From Astrocystis sublimbata (Eukaryota > Ascomycota > Sordariomycetes > Xylariales > Xylariaceae), in assembly GCA_022453515.1 (NCBI GenBank), contig JAJNNY010000022.1, positions 514,345-578,344 on the forward strand: DNA of 64,000 nucleotides, in the 5' to 3' direction. The notes under the pieces were generated by a model that was not told the DNA's origin, ran no database searches, and was given only the letters and a program-made list of their open reading frames with translations. The translations under genes were made by a program, and so were the position numbers. Shown here one piece after another: positions 46,782 to 58,382 of the stretch. Numbering within the stretch: the stretch's first letter is position 1; every line of letters starts with the position of its first letter.

Positions 46782-48993
46782 TTATATCCTCGTGATCTCC
46801 ACCCTCGCCCTCTCGAAGACCTTGTGGCCTACATTGACACCGTTACTTATCTCCTCGTCCGTCAGTTTCGGCGGGTATAGCGCCATGCGAGCATATGTGC
46901 CAGCACCCCTTCTCTTGGACAGATAGCCAGGATTGATGACGAGTACGCTTTCGACGACCTACAATGACAAAGAAAAAAAAGAAATTAGCACGGAGAAGCT
47001 TCTTTTCTTCTCGGAATTAGACAGTGGGTGGGACCTACTCTCGCGAACGGGGGCAGTGCGCTCGGCACAATCAACAGGTCAGGCCGCACGTTGACCATCT
47101 CGCCGAGCTTCAGGTAGCTTGTGTCGAACGCGGCGCCCGTGGGGATGCCGTCTTCGGTGCCGACCTTGGGCAGCTTGGCGCGGTCGACGGGGGGGAAGAT
47201 GGGGAAGTAGTGGCGCTGCTCGATCAGATAGCGGGAGATCCTCGACATCAGATTCGACGTCACGGGCTGCGACCCGACGAGCTCCTCGCTGCGCAGGTCC
47301 CATAAGACGTCCTGCGAGGAGATGCCGAGCACCATCTCGTTGATGGACAGCGCCATCGGGTTGCCGATGATCCTGGCGGTTTTGGGGAGGCCGAGCTCCT
47401 TCCTGGGGAACGGTTCTTGCGGCCACGATACGTGCTTGGCGATGATGTCGCGCACCGAGGGCACCAGGAGGATGGTGATGTGCGGGTTGGAGGCGGCGAG
47501 ACGGTTCAGTGCTGGCGAGATCATGTACTTGAATACGGTGGACATGGTGGCTTTGTCAGGTTCATTGGTGGCTTCGTCGGGGAGGTCGAAGTCGCCCGTG
47601 GCAATTAGGGGGTGGTTGATATCGATGAACGGGCCGGTCAGTATTAGCGCATCGGCGTATGTATCGGCGGCTTGACTGCAGAGGGCATGCAGCGGCTCAA
47701 AGTCGAGGTTGTCGTCGGCTGAATAGGGGCCAGATCCGAAGATGAGGTTCAATGGCATCGGTTCGTCATCCGAGTCCATCGCATCGGGACCCCCGCGAAG
47801 TCTTTCCCGGTGCCCCTCGATAGCGTCGGGTTTTGACGCAGCACTATGTAGAAGAGGTATGTCCAGCACTTCGTGTATGAGGAACTCCTGCCCGGAAGAA
47901 TTGATACCCCTCAAGGCCACGATCTGTCCGGGAAAGAATTGGTAACGGCCTTTTAGTTTGTCCAGCTTCAGCGGGACCCGTTTGCCGTTTCCAGTCCGTC
48001 TCGATGTTTCTAACACGAGCGACGCATCGTTTAGTCTGCCCTCGGAAGAATCTGATGCTATCCGGCCAACTGCCACAATCTCTGTCGTGCTCTGGCTGAC
48101 CGCACTGCCGAACTCATCCTCGTCAATATTGTGGTGGTCTTTCACGAGCACCATAAACTCATCTATCCTGTCGTCTAGGATTTCCGACGCCTCGGATGAC
48201 TTCATGGCGAGGGTCTTGTAGGCCAGTTTCTTCTGGTCCGAGGCAGCTGTCAATTTGATACGTGGCTCTCCAAATGGCGCAACGGGAGGCTCTGCAGGTT
48301 TTAGTTGCTCATTGAGAATCTCTATGAGCTCGCCAGGGTTCTGCCGGTCATTGAAGTTCAGGGCACTGCGAGTAGTTAGAGAGACAGCGTAGGACTAAGC
48401 GCAGTGCCGGGGAACAGCTTACGGAACCGCATTCATGGATTGTAGCTGATTCTCCAGACGCAGGGGGCTCCTGTTGTCAGGCGAGCTGCCAGGGGCTTCT
48501 TTTTTTATCCTAGACATGGAGGGCGTCTCGTGTGCGTTCCTTTTCTTCACGGCGCTTCTGTTCAGCTTTGCAGAACCTGGGGTGCTTGGCACCATGCCTT
48601 CCAACCTGCGTCCAAGTTAACAAGGGGCCTTGCCGTGATTGCATACGAAAGACTGGCCACGCACATGCCGAACACATCGCCGCCATTGTTCGCAGCGGCA
48701 CGAGGCGTTGCACCTGCGCGCTTCTCGGTCTTGATGTGTACCTGCTGAGCTCTGTTGCTCCGCTCGAGCTCATCTAGCAAGTTTTGCTTTAATGCGGCCA
48801 AGGTGTCCACCGAGAGGTTCATGTCGTCCAAATCCATCTTGATGCAATAGGATTCCCATTTGAAGAATAAATCTTGCGGGGTGAGCGAGTGAAGCGCCAT
48901 GATATTCTGTAGCTCGACCAGGACATTGTGGTCAAGCGGCTTGTCCCCTGTCCGGAAGCACTCGTTCAATTCTTGTACGTCTGCCTCGGCCAT
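46782..48993 (-). CDS. POL12: DNA polymerase alpha subunit B
   Basis: The B subunit of the polymerase alpha-primase complex, needed to start DNA replication. Four exons, 48993-48665, 48605-48423, 48365-47039 and 46958-46782, give 671 residues with all phases matching. The N-terminal helical domain (MAEADVQELNECF, LFFKWESYCIKM) is followed by a Ser/Lys-rich linker with SRIKKEAPGSSP. The OB fold appears as FFPGQIVALRGIN. The inactive phosphoesterase domain includes LILTGPFIDINHPLI, ILLVPSVRDIIA and HYFPIFPP. The end is LVINPGYLSKRRGAGTYARM. Intron 1 uses GTGCGT to GCAG and intron 3 GTAGGT to TAG. A CA/GT microsatellite lies in the leader, 40 nt upstream of the start. Confidence 0.92.
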
Positions 48994-49031
48994 GATGATT
49001 TGGCTCAGAGTGACTGCAGATGGGATATTCG

Positions 49032-49032
<1 letters not shown>

Positions 49033-49065
<33 letters not shown>
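49033..49065. repeat. (TG)16 microsatellite in the POL12 leader
   Basis: An uninterrupted 33-nt TG run on the plus strand, CA on the POL12 sense strand, ending 40 nt upstream of the POL12 start codon. Confidence 0.95.
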
Positions 49066-49066
<1 letters not shown>

Positions 49067-49880
49067 ACTTGCACTGTATGCAGGTGGTGGATAAATCCGT
49101 GAATTTCAAGGCGTCAAGACCGAATTCTATCGAGATGGAGCCAGACGGCGGGAGCAACGCGGTCATGTCGCGTCTGCAGAAAGACGTGTTAAGTGGTTGC
49201 TAACCTTACCAGCTAAGCGGCAGGGCGAGCAGGGGTCCCTCACACCCCCAGGTAGGAACGTCTTGGTACAGAGGCCCACACAGTAGATTCTCCCCCAGTA
49301 CAACCACCTTTGTGATCGACCAATCTACGTCTATCTCCCCCCACACTGGGCAGGCTTCAGTGGGGCATAAAGCTGCCTATTTGGGCTAGCTGGCCGTCTC
49401 ATTACGACTTGTACGGAAACCACCTATTTCCCTCTGAATTCAAAATTAAATGCAGATTCGGTATAAACCCAATTTTTGAAGCTGTATCTAATACATGTAT
49501 GCTAGAACTATGAATATTAATCATATCGATTCTCTAGCGGAAGAGGGCGCACTGCCTATAGGCTCCAGAAGCCTGTCGGGGGTACTCAAGACTTACCTAC
49601 CTAGTCTGACGCCAAGTCTGAATTTTCGATTGGTGTAATTTGTAGCTAGATACCTATCCGAATACGCTGAAGCCGCGACCTGTGCCCCTGTGTAGGTGAC
49701 GTGAGAGAACAAGAGAGCACCAACAGTTTATACCCCTTTTTAAATACATTGCGACTGGCTTTATATTGACTCGTAATTCACTTTGCCTGGATCTTTCAAC
49801 TCACCTTTGATTCTTGCTCCGTTCTTTGTGATTTGGTGTCCAGTATCAGCTTCCCACGCAGTCATTCGTTTCCATCCGTA
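49066..49880. other. Divergent promoter region POL12/Sec14-like
   Basis: No ORF supported. Probable shared promoter region; nothing else recognised. Confidence 0.5.
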
Positions 49881-50929
49881 ATGGCAACCGCTGGCACCGC
49901 AACACCTCCGGCGGCGTCGGTGCTGGATGAGAAGAGAGATGGCCCGTTCTCTGTACCGCTCGAGACACCGCCCAGCTCCAGCCAGCCTGTTCCCAATCCC
50001 GCCCTCACAACTGAGCAGCAGTCCAAGTACGAGGATCTGCTCGTGGGGGTCAAGGGCTGGGTGGATGTGCCATCAGTAACGGGCAAGATGGAATCCCTGA
50101 CAGAGAGCGAGAAGCTATGGCTCACAAGAGAATGTCTTTTGAGATATCTGCGGGCCACCAAGTGGGACACCAAGGAGGCCGAGAAGCGCCTGCACGAGAC
50201 CATCAGCTGGCGGAGGGAGTACGGCGTCGAGGCGCTGACGGCCGAGCACATCGGGCCCGAGAACGAGACGGGAAAGCAGGTCATTGTTGGGTTCGATAAG
50301 CAGGGCCGCCCCTGTCATTATCTCAACCCAGGACGTCAGAACACCGAGGTCACGCCCCGTCAGGTGCAGCATATGGTGTTCATGCTCGAGCGCGTCATCG
50401 ACCTCATCCCGGCCGAGCAGGAGAAGATATGTCTGCTGATCGACTTCAAGACGGGCACCAAGCGCACCAACACCGCGCCCGGCATCGGCCAGGGCCGCGA
50501 GGTGTTGAGCATTCTTCAATCACACTATCCCGAGAGGCTGGGGCGGGCGCTCATTGTCAACGGTAAGAGCGCCCTCGATATTCGGCATCTGGGCCAAGCT
50601 AACAATGACTAGTGCCGTGGGTCGTCTGGGGTTTCTTCAAGCTCATCACCCCATTCATCGACCCCTTGACCAAGGAGAAACTCAAGTTCAACGAGGACGT
50701 GACCCAATACGTGACGCCAGAACAATTGGCGACAGACATCAAAGGTGGCAGATTGCCTTTCGAATACGACCACTCTGTCTACTGGCCTGCACTCAACAAG
50801 CTCAGCGACCAGAGACGGGCTGAGCGTCGCCAGAGATGGGAAGCTGGGGGAAAACAGGTCGGCGAGTCGGAGGACTATCTCAGAGGCCATGCGCCTCATG
50901 GTGTTGCTGGTGCGCAGACCGAATCATGA
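49881..50929 (+). CDS. Sec14-like CRAL-TRIO phospholipid transfer protein
   Basis: Two exons, 49881-50562 and 50613-50929, give 332 residues; the intron has GTAAGA and TGACTAG and splits a Val codon. The start at 49881 (MATAGTATPP) is the first ATG. The CRAL-TRIO-N helix bundle contains LTRECLLRYLRATKWDTKEA and RLHETISWRREYG. The lipid-binding domain has VIVGFDKQGRPCHYLNPGRQ, MVFMLERVIDLIPAEQEKI and the strand CLLIDFKTG. After it come SHYPERLGRALIVN, VPWVVWGFFKLITPFIDP and LTKEKLKF, typical of the family. It resembles the fungal Pdr16/Csr1 phosphatidylinositol transfer group. Likely peripheral on ER, plasma membrane or lipid droplets. The ligand cannot be told from sequence alone. Confidence 0.9.
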
Positions 50930-51599
50930 AACATCAAGTCGCGGTAACCAGTGCTTCCATAGATGCCACATTTCGCGACAGACAATAGACACATCGAGCA
51001 CATATAGATAAGACATAAACACGCCTGAAGCGGTGCAAAGCTTCAAATACAACAGCACGATGGATTTGATTTGACTTGAAGACAAGCAATGCATAGCATT
51101 TATGAACCAGCTTTGGTAGAATAATTACCAGCTCCGAGTCAATCGCACACACATAACACGACATTGGAGTCGTTAACAGCTACTAGTACTGCGATTGTAT
51201 TTTAAAAGCCGTTGTAGCATGTTCATTTTGTCCACGATGGATGGCGACACATGAAGATGGCTTACTTAAGGTACCTAGGGGCTTAGGTAGGTACATGTAC
51301 CGTACCTGACCCACAGAGGGGAAGGGAGCTCGTTGCCAAGGAAGGAATAAGCAAGTGAGGTACCGCAGCTGTCAACCGCGAGTGTTGGTTGGGTCTTTGT
51401 AGAATGTTCATGCAAATAAATAATCGACCAACGAAGCTCACCCAAGCCTACGTCCACGCCCAGTCTCGCGGACACGACCGCAATCTACAGAACAACCCAA
51501 TCCCCAATCCCAACACCCGACACCTGACATCTGACACCCGACGAAGACATCAGACTCGAACAAATCAATCAACATCACGACCCGATCGGAAACGAGACC

Positions 51600-52364
51600 A
51601 TGTCGACCAGCCAGGCGCCCGGCGCCGGCGCCAAGGAGCAGTCCGGGCTGCGGTATCCCACGAGCGGCAAGACGATATACCACCGGCCCCTGAACCGGGC
51701 CAAGACGGCCGAGCTCAGCGGCGCCAGCTTCGCCTACCTGTTCTCCGAGATGGTCAACTACGCCTCCAAGAAGATTGAGAGCATCCAGGATCTCGAGAAG
51801 AGGTGAGCGAGCCAAGTCTCTGTCATTCTCTCTCTCTCTCTCTGTTTGTATGAATCTGTACATGATGATAGTATAGCATCTAACGCCTCCTTCCCTCCCT
51901 CCTCCTCGTCCAGACTCAACATCCAAGGCCACCCCATAGGCCTCAAGCTGCTCGACCTGCTCCTCTACCGCGAGCCGCCGCGCACGCAGACGCGCTCCCT
52001 CAACATCATCACGCTGCTGCACTTCATCAAGATCAACGTGTGGCAGCACCTGTTCGGGCAGGCCGCCGACGGGCTGGAGCGGTCCTCGGACCCGGCCAAG
52101 CCCGACGAGTACATGATCATCGACAACGAGCCGCTCGTGAACCGCTTCATCAGCGTCCCGCGCGACATGAGCCAGCTCAACTGCGCCGCCTACGTCGCCG
52201 GCATCGTCGAGGGCGTCTGCGACGGCGCCGCCTTCCCCGCCCGCGTCACCGCCCACTCCGTCGGCAAGCAGGACGACGGCGAGATGTGGCCCGGCCGCAC
52301 CGTCTTCCTCGTCAAGTTCCTGCCCGACGTCATGGAGCGCGAGAACTTCCTCGGCAAGAGCTAG
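51600..52364 (+). CDS. TRS31: TRAPP complex subunit Trs31/TRAPPC5
   Basis: A core subunit of TRAPP complexes, the guanine exchange factors for Ypt1/Rab1 (and Rab11 in TRAPPII) in ER-Golgi traffic. Exons 51600-51802 and 51914-52364 give 217 residues. The start opens MSTSQAPGAGAKEQSG; the conserved core has TIYHRPLNRAKTAELSGASF, AYLFSEMVNYA, LNIQGHPIGLKLLDLLLYRE, LHFIKINVWQHLFGQAADGLE, DNEPLVNRFISVPRDMSQLN, CAAYVAGIVEGVCDGAAFPA and the end VFLVKFLPDVMEREN. The 111-nt intron has GTGAGC and CAG and contains a CT repeat. Length and order match the bet3-fold family. Confidence 0.94.
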
Positions 52365-52401
52365 GGCTGGGAATGGAGACGACGTTACAGAGGTGCATGG
52401 G

Positions 52402-52424
52402 TGGATGGATGGATGGATGGATGG
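52402..52424. repeat. (GGAT)n microsatellite
   Basis: About five tandem GGAT units in the 3' region of TRS31. Confidence 0.85.
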
Positions 52425-52887
52425 GTTGCTCGGACGGCGGGATACGGAGAAGATGGGTTTTATTACAATTTGGCTTTCATGGGCATCATAGCATGGCACG
52501 GCGTCTCGGAACAGATGGGGGAGGTGGCGTTTGGGAGAATCTTCACGGTTGGGCGAATTCATCATATATTTCTTGGAACGCCGTAGAAGCGCCAAAGGAC
52601 GGCGATACATCGTGGGCACGCTTCGATGAAGCTCAGACCTGCTCTGTCCACGCGCAAAATCAGGGGTATCATAAGCATAAGTACTGGGCCCCAACTACCA
52701 TAACGTCCCCTTGTCGCAATTGTGAGGCGGTGCAAGAGCGTCGGCCGGCCATGACCACAGACAGACAGACAGACACTCTCTCATGTCCCCCACCAAACCC
52801 CAAAAACCAGCTAAACAGCAAACCCCAACCCCCCCAAGCAAACCCATCAAACACCCCAGGTCGTCGCACGACTGATGTTGACACCCT

Positions 52888-53351
52888 TCATCTCGGCAGG
52901 CCCTTGCCGAGCCCATACATCTTCCTGGCGCCCGCGCCACCACCGACACCACCGGGGCCGTTGACGCGGCCCGGGGCGGGGCCCTTCTTCATGAGGGCGG
53001 CGAGGTCGAGGTCCTTCCAGGCGGGCTCGCGGGAGCGCTGCGTGGCCTTCTGGATGCCGAAGGCGGCGTGCTGGTCGGGCACCACGTCGTCCTCGTCCTC
53101 GGGGTTGATGGGCTGGTGGTGCGGCGGCACGTAGATGTCGTCGTCCGGCAGCTTGTCCTTGCCGAAGTCCTCGAACAGGTCCGCGTCGCGCGACCGCTGC
53201 ATGTGCAGGTAGGTGTAGCAGCCGTCTTTGTTCTGTTTGTTGGGGGAAGGGGGGGTTAGTTGGGGGGGGTTGGTAGGTTGGTTGGTTGTTGGGAGGTTTG
53301 CGGCGGCGTGGTGTTTTGGCGCTGGATTGGATTGGTGATTTGACGTACCAT
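52888..53351 (-). CDS. Small acidic/basic protein, function unknown
   Basis: The body is an ORF of 114 codons before the stop at 52888, opening NKDGCYTYLHMQRSRDADLF. Its best start is an exon holding only ATG (53351-53349), directly followed by GTACGT. A 116-nt intron with CTAAC and AACAAACAG rejoins at 53232 in phase, giving 115 residues. The protein has DDDIYVPPHHQP, an acidic EDEDD run, AWKDLDLAALMKKG and a Gly-rich tail ending YGLGKGLPR. No domain is recognised and no membrane segment or signal is visible. The regular codon use and the good intron argue for a real gene. Convergent with TRS31. Confidence 0.6.
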
Positions 53352-53945
53352 GGTGGAGAGATGCAACAAGTTCTTCGTATGTGGTGTGGATATCTTGTCG
53401 CTTGGTGTTATGTTGAAAGGATACCACAGTTGGGGTTGAGGTGAAACTACTGCTGCTGCTGTGTTGTTGTTGTGGTTGTCTGTGGCATCAATCGTCATTG
53501 TCAATAACGAATTTTGGATGCTACATCAGTACGTAATGGAGGGGAAGAATGAGCTATACCTAATCAGGTAGCATGTCCTGGAATATAAGGCTTAGCGCAG
53601 CGACAGGTACGATACAGTATGAATGAGCTAGGTGTGTGTACCTACCGAGTACTTCTTAAGGTACTTTCTTTTTACCTAGCACAAGCTCAAGAGATCGCTG
53701 AAGCTATCTGTGTCTTGGTTGTAGATCTTATGATAAAAGATATATAATAATAAAATCGTGGCTTTTTTTGTGCGGGCTTGCCTTTAGTTCGCTTATGGGT
53801 TAAGTAGCTTTTGTCCCGTATGCTTGGAGTTCGGGCACTTCTCACAGAGCACTGTGGCATTAAAGTCGTCAGGCAAACGATCCAAAGATACATATTCAAG
53901 TGTACCTTGTCGCAATCCCAATGACAATATCATTAGTGATGAAAG

Positions 53946-54017
53946 GCCCGCTTGGCTCACCGGTAGAGCGCCTCACTAGTAATGAGGAGGCAACTGGTTC
54001 GACTCCAGTAGTGGGCA
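53946..54017 (+). tRNA. tRNA-Thr (anticodon AGU)
   Basis: A 72-nt cloverleaf without intron: acceptor stem GCCCGCT pairs with AGTGGGC (one G-U), D stem GCTC/GAGC, anticodon stem CCTCA/TGAGG around loop CTAGTAA (anticodon AGT in DNA), T stem ACTGG/CCAGT around TTCGACT, discriminator A. A run of T follows at about 54020-54036, a suitable pol III terminator. The AGT anticodon is read as Thr (A34 becomes inosine). Confidence 0.96.
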
Positions 54018-54036
54018 ATTGTTTTTCCTTTTTTTC
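54018..54036 (+). terminator. Pol III T-run terminator of tRNA-Thr
   Basis: TTGTTTTTCCTTTTTTTCCC begins within 5 nt after the discriminator base; T-runs of five or more end pol III transcripts. Confidence 0.75.
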
Positions 54037-54291
54037 CCTTTGCTTCTTGCTGTCCTCACCTTCTAGTTTTCTTCTTTCGTGAAGTCAAGACCCAGCTAAC
54101 TATGTTGCAGTCAAATTTAGGGGCGTAGCAGTCACTTTTCATAACACTATCTACCTAGGTACTTACTGAGACGTTTCATTTCGTTACTCAACATTCGCTA
54201 GTAAATTGACTGTTGTTCAAGCACTTCGTGATATGTTCCTCCTTCATTTAAACAATGACTATAATCCCAAAAATGCAATTGTCCCTGTATC

Positions 54292-57200
54292 CTATCGTGA
54301 CAGTTTTGAAATCATATTGTTGAATCTTCTCCTCTTCGATGCCGGTTCATTTTCAGTCGTCTCCTCTGGGGCATGGCTTGTGTTTCTGGTTGCCACTTGT
54401 CCCTCCGAGGTCGAAGTCACCGACTGGGAAGAGTTCGCCTCATGGCTGCTCCCGGAGTCTAGACTCGTTCCGATGCCACTGTCTTGTATCGAGGTTTGAA
54501 GTCCTTCCACTTCTTGGTCGAGGTCTGGTGACCCTTGTTCAGGGTCGCCCCAATCGCCCCATCGAAGGGGGAAGCGTCGGCTATGGCCAAAAATGACGGC
54601 GCCTCGCGGTGCCTGTGCAAGGTTGCTTGGACTCTTAAAGTTCCGTCCCCATAGCTTTGGGAATGAGGACGGTAGGAGCACTTGCACTCTGTCGCACTTC
54701 GTTTGTGTCTGTGGGATTTGCCCAGATTGACATGGCTCGAAAGTCTTGTCAGGGGTGTGCCAGTAGATCTCATCCACGAGTCGCCATGGTGTCGTGGCCG
54801 TCGAGCCTCGTTTCTGCAGAATCTCATGCAGGTCTGGGACACACACTGCTAATAGGTCTCGACCTTTTGGTAAATTCATGTTGGCATGGCAAGATGTGCA
54901 CTCCTTCGTGGTGGGCGTCGAGGGGCTAATGAGGTCCCCAAAGCCAGTTCCAAAGAGAGTGATTGCGTGTATAGCTCGGACGAAGTCGACCCAACGCCTT
55001 CCGCTCGAACGTAATGTGTGCTGCCGTGGCCGGCAAGGGTCCTCTTCCGTTGCGACGTCCATGAAATCAAACCCCTCAATGTGTCGGCGATCGCTTGCCC
55101 GGACCTTGAAACCCACGCCGTCTTGCAAGCGCATGTCGGCTTCAAGCGAGATAATCTGCTCTAGAATGTGATAGATACCCTCGATTCTATCCTTCAAGCA
55201 GTAGTTTGTCTTTGTGCGACTGTGTACTTTTGCTTCCCTGCCTCCTTCGTGGCTGGTCGTTTCCTCCCTCCTCGAATCGGGCTTTGCGTACAGTGGGATC
55301 GCGAGGTTGTGTGGGGTTGTTAGCATCTTGATAGCGGCTTTCTTCCCGGCGTGGGGATCTGGCGGCTCTTTCAAGGTCCCTTCTTCGTATAAACACAAGG
55401 ATTGGAATTCGTCATTTAGGTCGTGTTGCAAGGAAGCTCTGACTAGATGCAACAGTGCACTTATACCGTCGAGGAGCCACGCCCTTCTGTCCTGGACGTC
55501 GTATAAGACAACAAATTTCCTCGAGATCCATTTCAGTCGCATCGTGTAATCGTCTCTGCTGTTGACATGAACTGCCTTGTCTCTCTTGCCGATGATAGCA
55601 GATATGCCAGCCTGCACGAACATGCCCCCGCTGATGTTGACCTTGTCGAACGCAAATCCTGGGTTAGGCGGTTTCAAATCGGTCCATCCGATTGAATATT
55701 TAGCATCTGCGGCACCTGTCATCCTCGACGTGTCAGCAATATGGGTAATAGAGTCTCAGGTGATTCAACGGACTTACCAGCATGGTTCAGAACAGAGCTA
55801 CACCAACCAACCATATGTCGTGAAGCTTCGATTCTTCCGCGTGTCAGGCCTTTCGCGCATCCATTGACAAGATCTTTGACTTTCGGATCAGTGTAAGAGA
55901 CGTAGTCACCGAGCTCGTCAATGATCAAGTGCCAAACTATAGTATCTTCAGTGCATTGAGTTGGGATCAGAACTGCAGAATAGCCTTTGATCAATATGGC
56001 CCCGCAAAATATTGAAATATTCCTCGCATTCACGAGTTTCATCATCAGGTCAAGTTGGATCTCTGCCCCTGTTCGCTCTATCGCACGACGAGGGATCGGA
56101 TATCCATTGACCACAGTCCGATTGCCAAAAAGGCTGACCCAACAGCGTCCTTGGGGATCGGCATCTGTCTTCCTTTGAGCAGCGGACTCAGCAAATGTGA
56201 AGACTAGATAAGGGGACGCCTGCTTCGGTGGGTGACTGATTACCGAAGGTTTGCTTTTGTGCCATCCAAGAATGTAATGCTCAATGTCACAGGTGGGGTG
56301 ACGATACACGAGACGAAATCCCGAGGAGTTGTTGTTGAATGCAGCGCTCAGCCAAACAACTATCTCGCCTATCTCGGCTAGCGAGTAAACGGTGCCAATG
56401 ACGTAGAACTCAACGGTAGACCCATACTGGTCAACCCTAGCAGAGATGTTGGTCCCGTCGAAGAGGGTACCTAGCCAGTAATAATAGGATTAGTTGACTT
56501 GAAGAAGATGTAATTAGGTAGCTCGAAATACTCACAAGTTGCCACAAGACGATGAGAGCTATTCAGCAAGCTTATACAGAGACCAAGTATTTGTGGCCCG
56601 ATATCTGGCCATAAAGTCTCTAGATATTCGCCACAAGTAGTTACGAATGATTGGTCATCACTCCCTATAACTACCATAGCACGGGGAAGGGCTATGCCTA
56701 TAGGTTCGTCGTACTCTTGTGATATCAAATAGTTCCGAATCCACGGCAAATTGAAAACGATGGGCCTGGTTCCAGGAGCTTTCTGTTGGCTGATCTTTGA
56801 CGGCTCCTCCAAGATTTTCAGTATCTTTTTTCTTATCTTGCCGCGTGCATCGTCGGATTCGACCGGTATCTCGAGATCGATTTCAATGATGACTGACTTC
56901 AGTAGCCATGAGTATGCTGGCGACACTAGAAGTGTCTGCCGGTACTCGTGTATCTCTGGGAAATTCTCAAACATACCGTCGTCATCGTATACGTGGTCGC
57001 TCTGGAATTCAAACTCGTCACGGTCTTGGGTTTCCTCGGCTTGCTGGTTGTTCTGCCTAGCCCACAAAACCATTTTGTCGTGTATGGGCATCACATCGAT
57101 AGGTTTCTGCACTTCCTCTTCCGTATGTTCCTCTTCGATAGCAAACGCACTTATCACGGCCTTCGATATTTGACTGCCAGTCACCAATTAGTTAAGACGG

Positions 57201-58382
57201 TGATACTGCGAACTGGTGAACCCACTTCCTATACCTATGTACCAAGTACATCAGGCGGTAATTAGTATTCTGGTTGATCTCCTGGCCAAACTTGATCGCA
57301 AATGCTTTCAAAAGTTCAGGGAGTGAGGTGGACAAGTCGTGTAGTTGTTCTGCCGAGATACTCTGCGGCAGTACAGCTGCCAGTTCTTCGGCGAATTCAG
57401 AGATGTATATCTCCAGCTTTGCACGATGGAGACTACGTGCATCGGAATACTCCGTTTTGCCATCATCATAGGTGTCTGCAGTCAAGGACGAATCCTCTAG
57501 AGTGCCTCTGATGGTATTCCTCAATTGATTCTTCCTCTGGCTGGGACCTTGGGAAGCGTATCCGGAATCTGTTGTGATGTCCAAGCTGTCGATGGTCTTT
57601 TGCGTGTGGTGTGCTTCATTTTGAAAGCCTGATGAAGTAGTTGATATATTTGTGATGGCTGGTGGGAACTCGTAGCTATCTTTCCTGTAGTAATACCCCG
57701 TAGCCGACAGATGTTCAGATGATATTAAGTTTTCAGGAACGTCCATGTATAGATTGTATAGATTTCTAGGAGTCCATTCTAGCTTGGGTAAGGGGTGCCT
57801 TCCCATTGGCTCAAAACTCGAGGACGATAGAAAGCCAGTCGTCTGAGCTGCCTTATCAGCACTGAGGGTTTCACCCGTAGATGTGGCATCATTGTGACTA
57901 GATCGCCATTAGTCTGCTCCGCTGCATGGATAGTTTCTCAATATGAATCTCAGTTGCCCAACTTAAGAAATCGTCATGCTCACTGTCTTAGTAAGTGTCT
58001 GTCTAGATCTTCAAGCCTGTAAAACCACGTATCGCATCCACGGGAAGGACATGTAAGCACTGCGGGTTTATTATGTGATAGCTGGTGACGCCTATCTTAG
58101 GAGTAAGTAACGAGACTCTTAGGCTGTTCAAACTTTGTAGGATATCAAGAACCTTAAGTGCTCGGCTCTGGTGAATGTCTTCCTCACTCATTTCATCAGC
58201 TCATGAGTCAATCGTTATTGTGACACACCGAAACATACCTTATTAGGTTGACATTGATGACAAACATGGGTAGGAACTCCTTTCCTCGCTCTAGACACTC
58301 GCCCGGTAACCGGGGTCAGTTTTATAGGGATACCAGGAGTCCAATCTTTGCTCGGCGGTCTAGACTCTTGTGTATGTTCCAT
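54292..58382 (-). CDS. Large C2H2 zinc-finger protein, function unknown (7 exons)
   Basis: I join seven exons: 58382-58239, 58178-58153, 58091-57984, 57897-57226, 57173-56536, 56470-55778 and 55715-54292, in phase throughout, for 1,234 residues. The N-terminus MEHTQESRPPSKDWTPG leads to two C2H2 fingers: CHQCQPNKTFTRAEHLRRH (C41, C44, H59, H63) and CPSRGCDTWFYRLEDLDRH (C71, C76, H89, H93). Then a Ser-rich linker, a helical region, and a long body with VSYTDPKVKDLVNGCAKG, YSIGWTDLKPPNPGFAFDKV, MRLKWISRKFVVLYDVQDRR and RRWVDFVRAIHAITLFGTG. The end is a disordered Ser tail with basic KRRR, a possible nuclear signal. The donor of exon 2 is GTTCTT, far from consensus, and the donor after exon 4 (GTGGGT at 57225, or GTATAG at 57234) is uncertain. 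The body resembles a large family of uncharacterised fungal proteins. It probably binds DNA; its role is unknown. It borders the transposon-rich end. Confidence 0.78.

Noticed and set aside
54292..57806. Four separate small genes on the minus strand
   Set aside because: Good donors and acceptors join them in phase into one protein, with the zinc-finger exons upstream.
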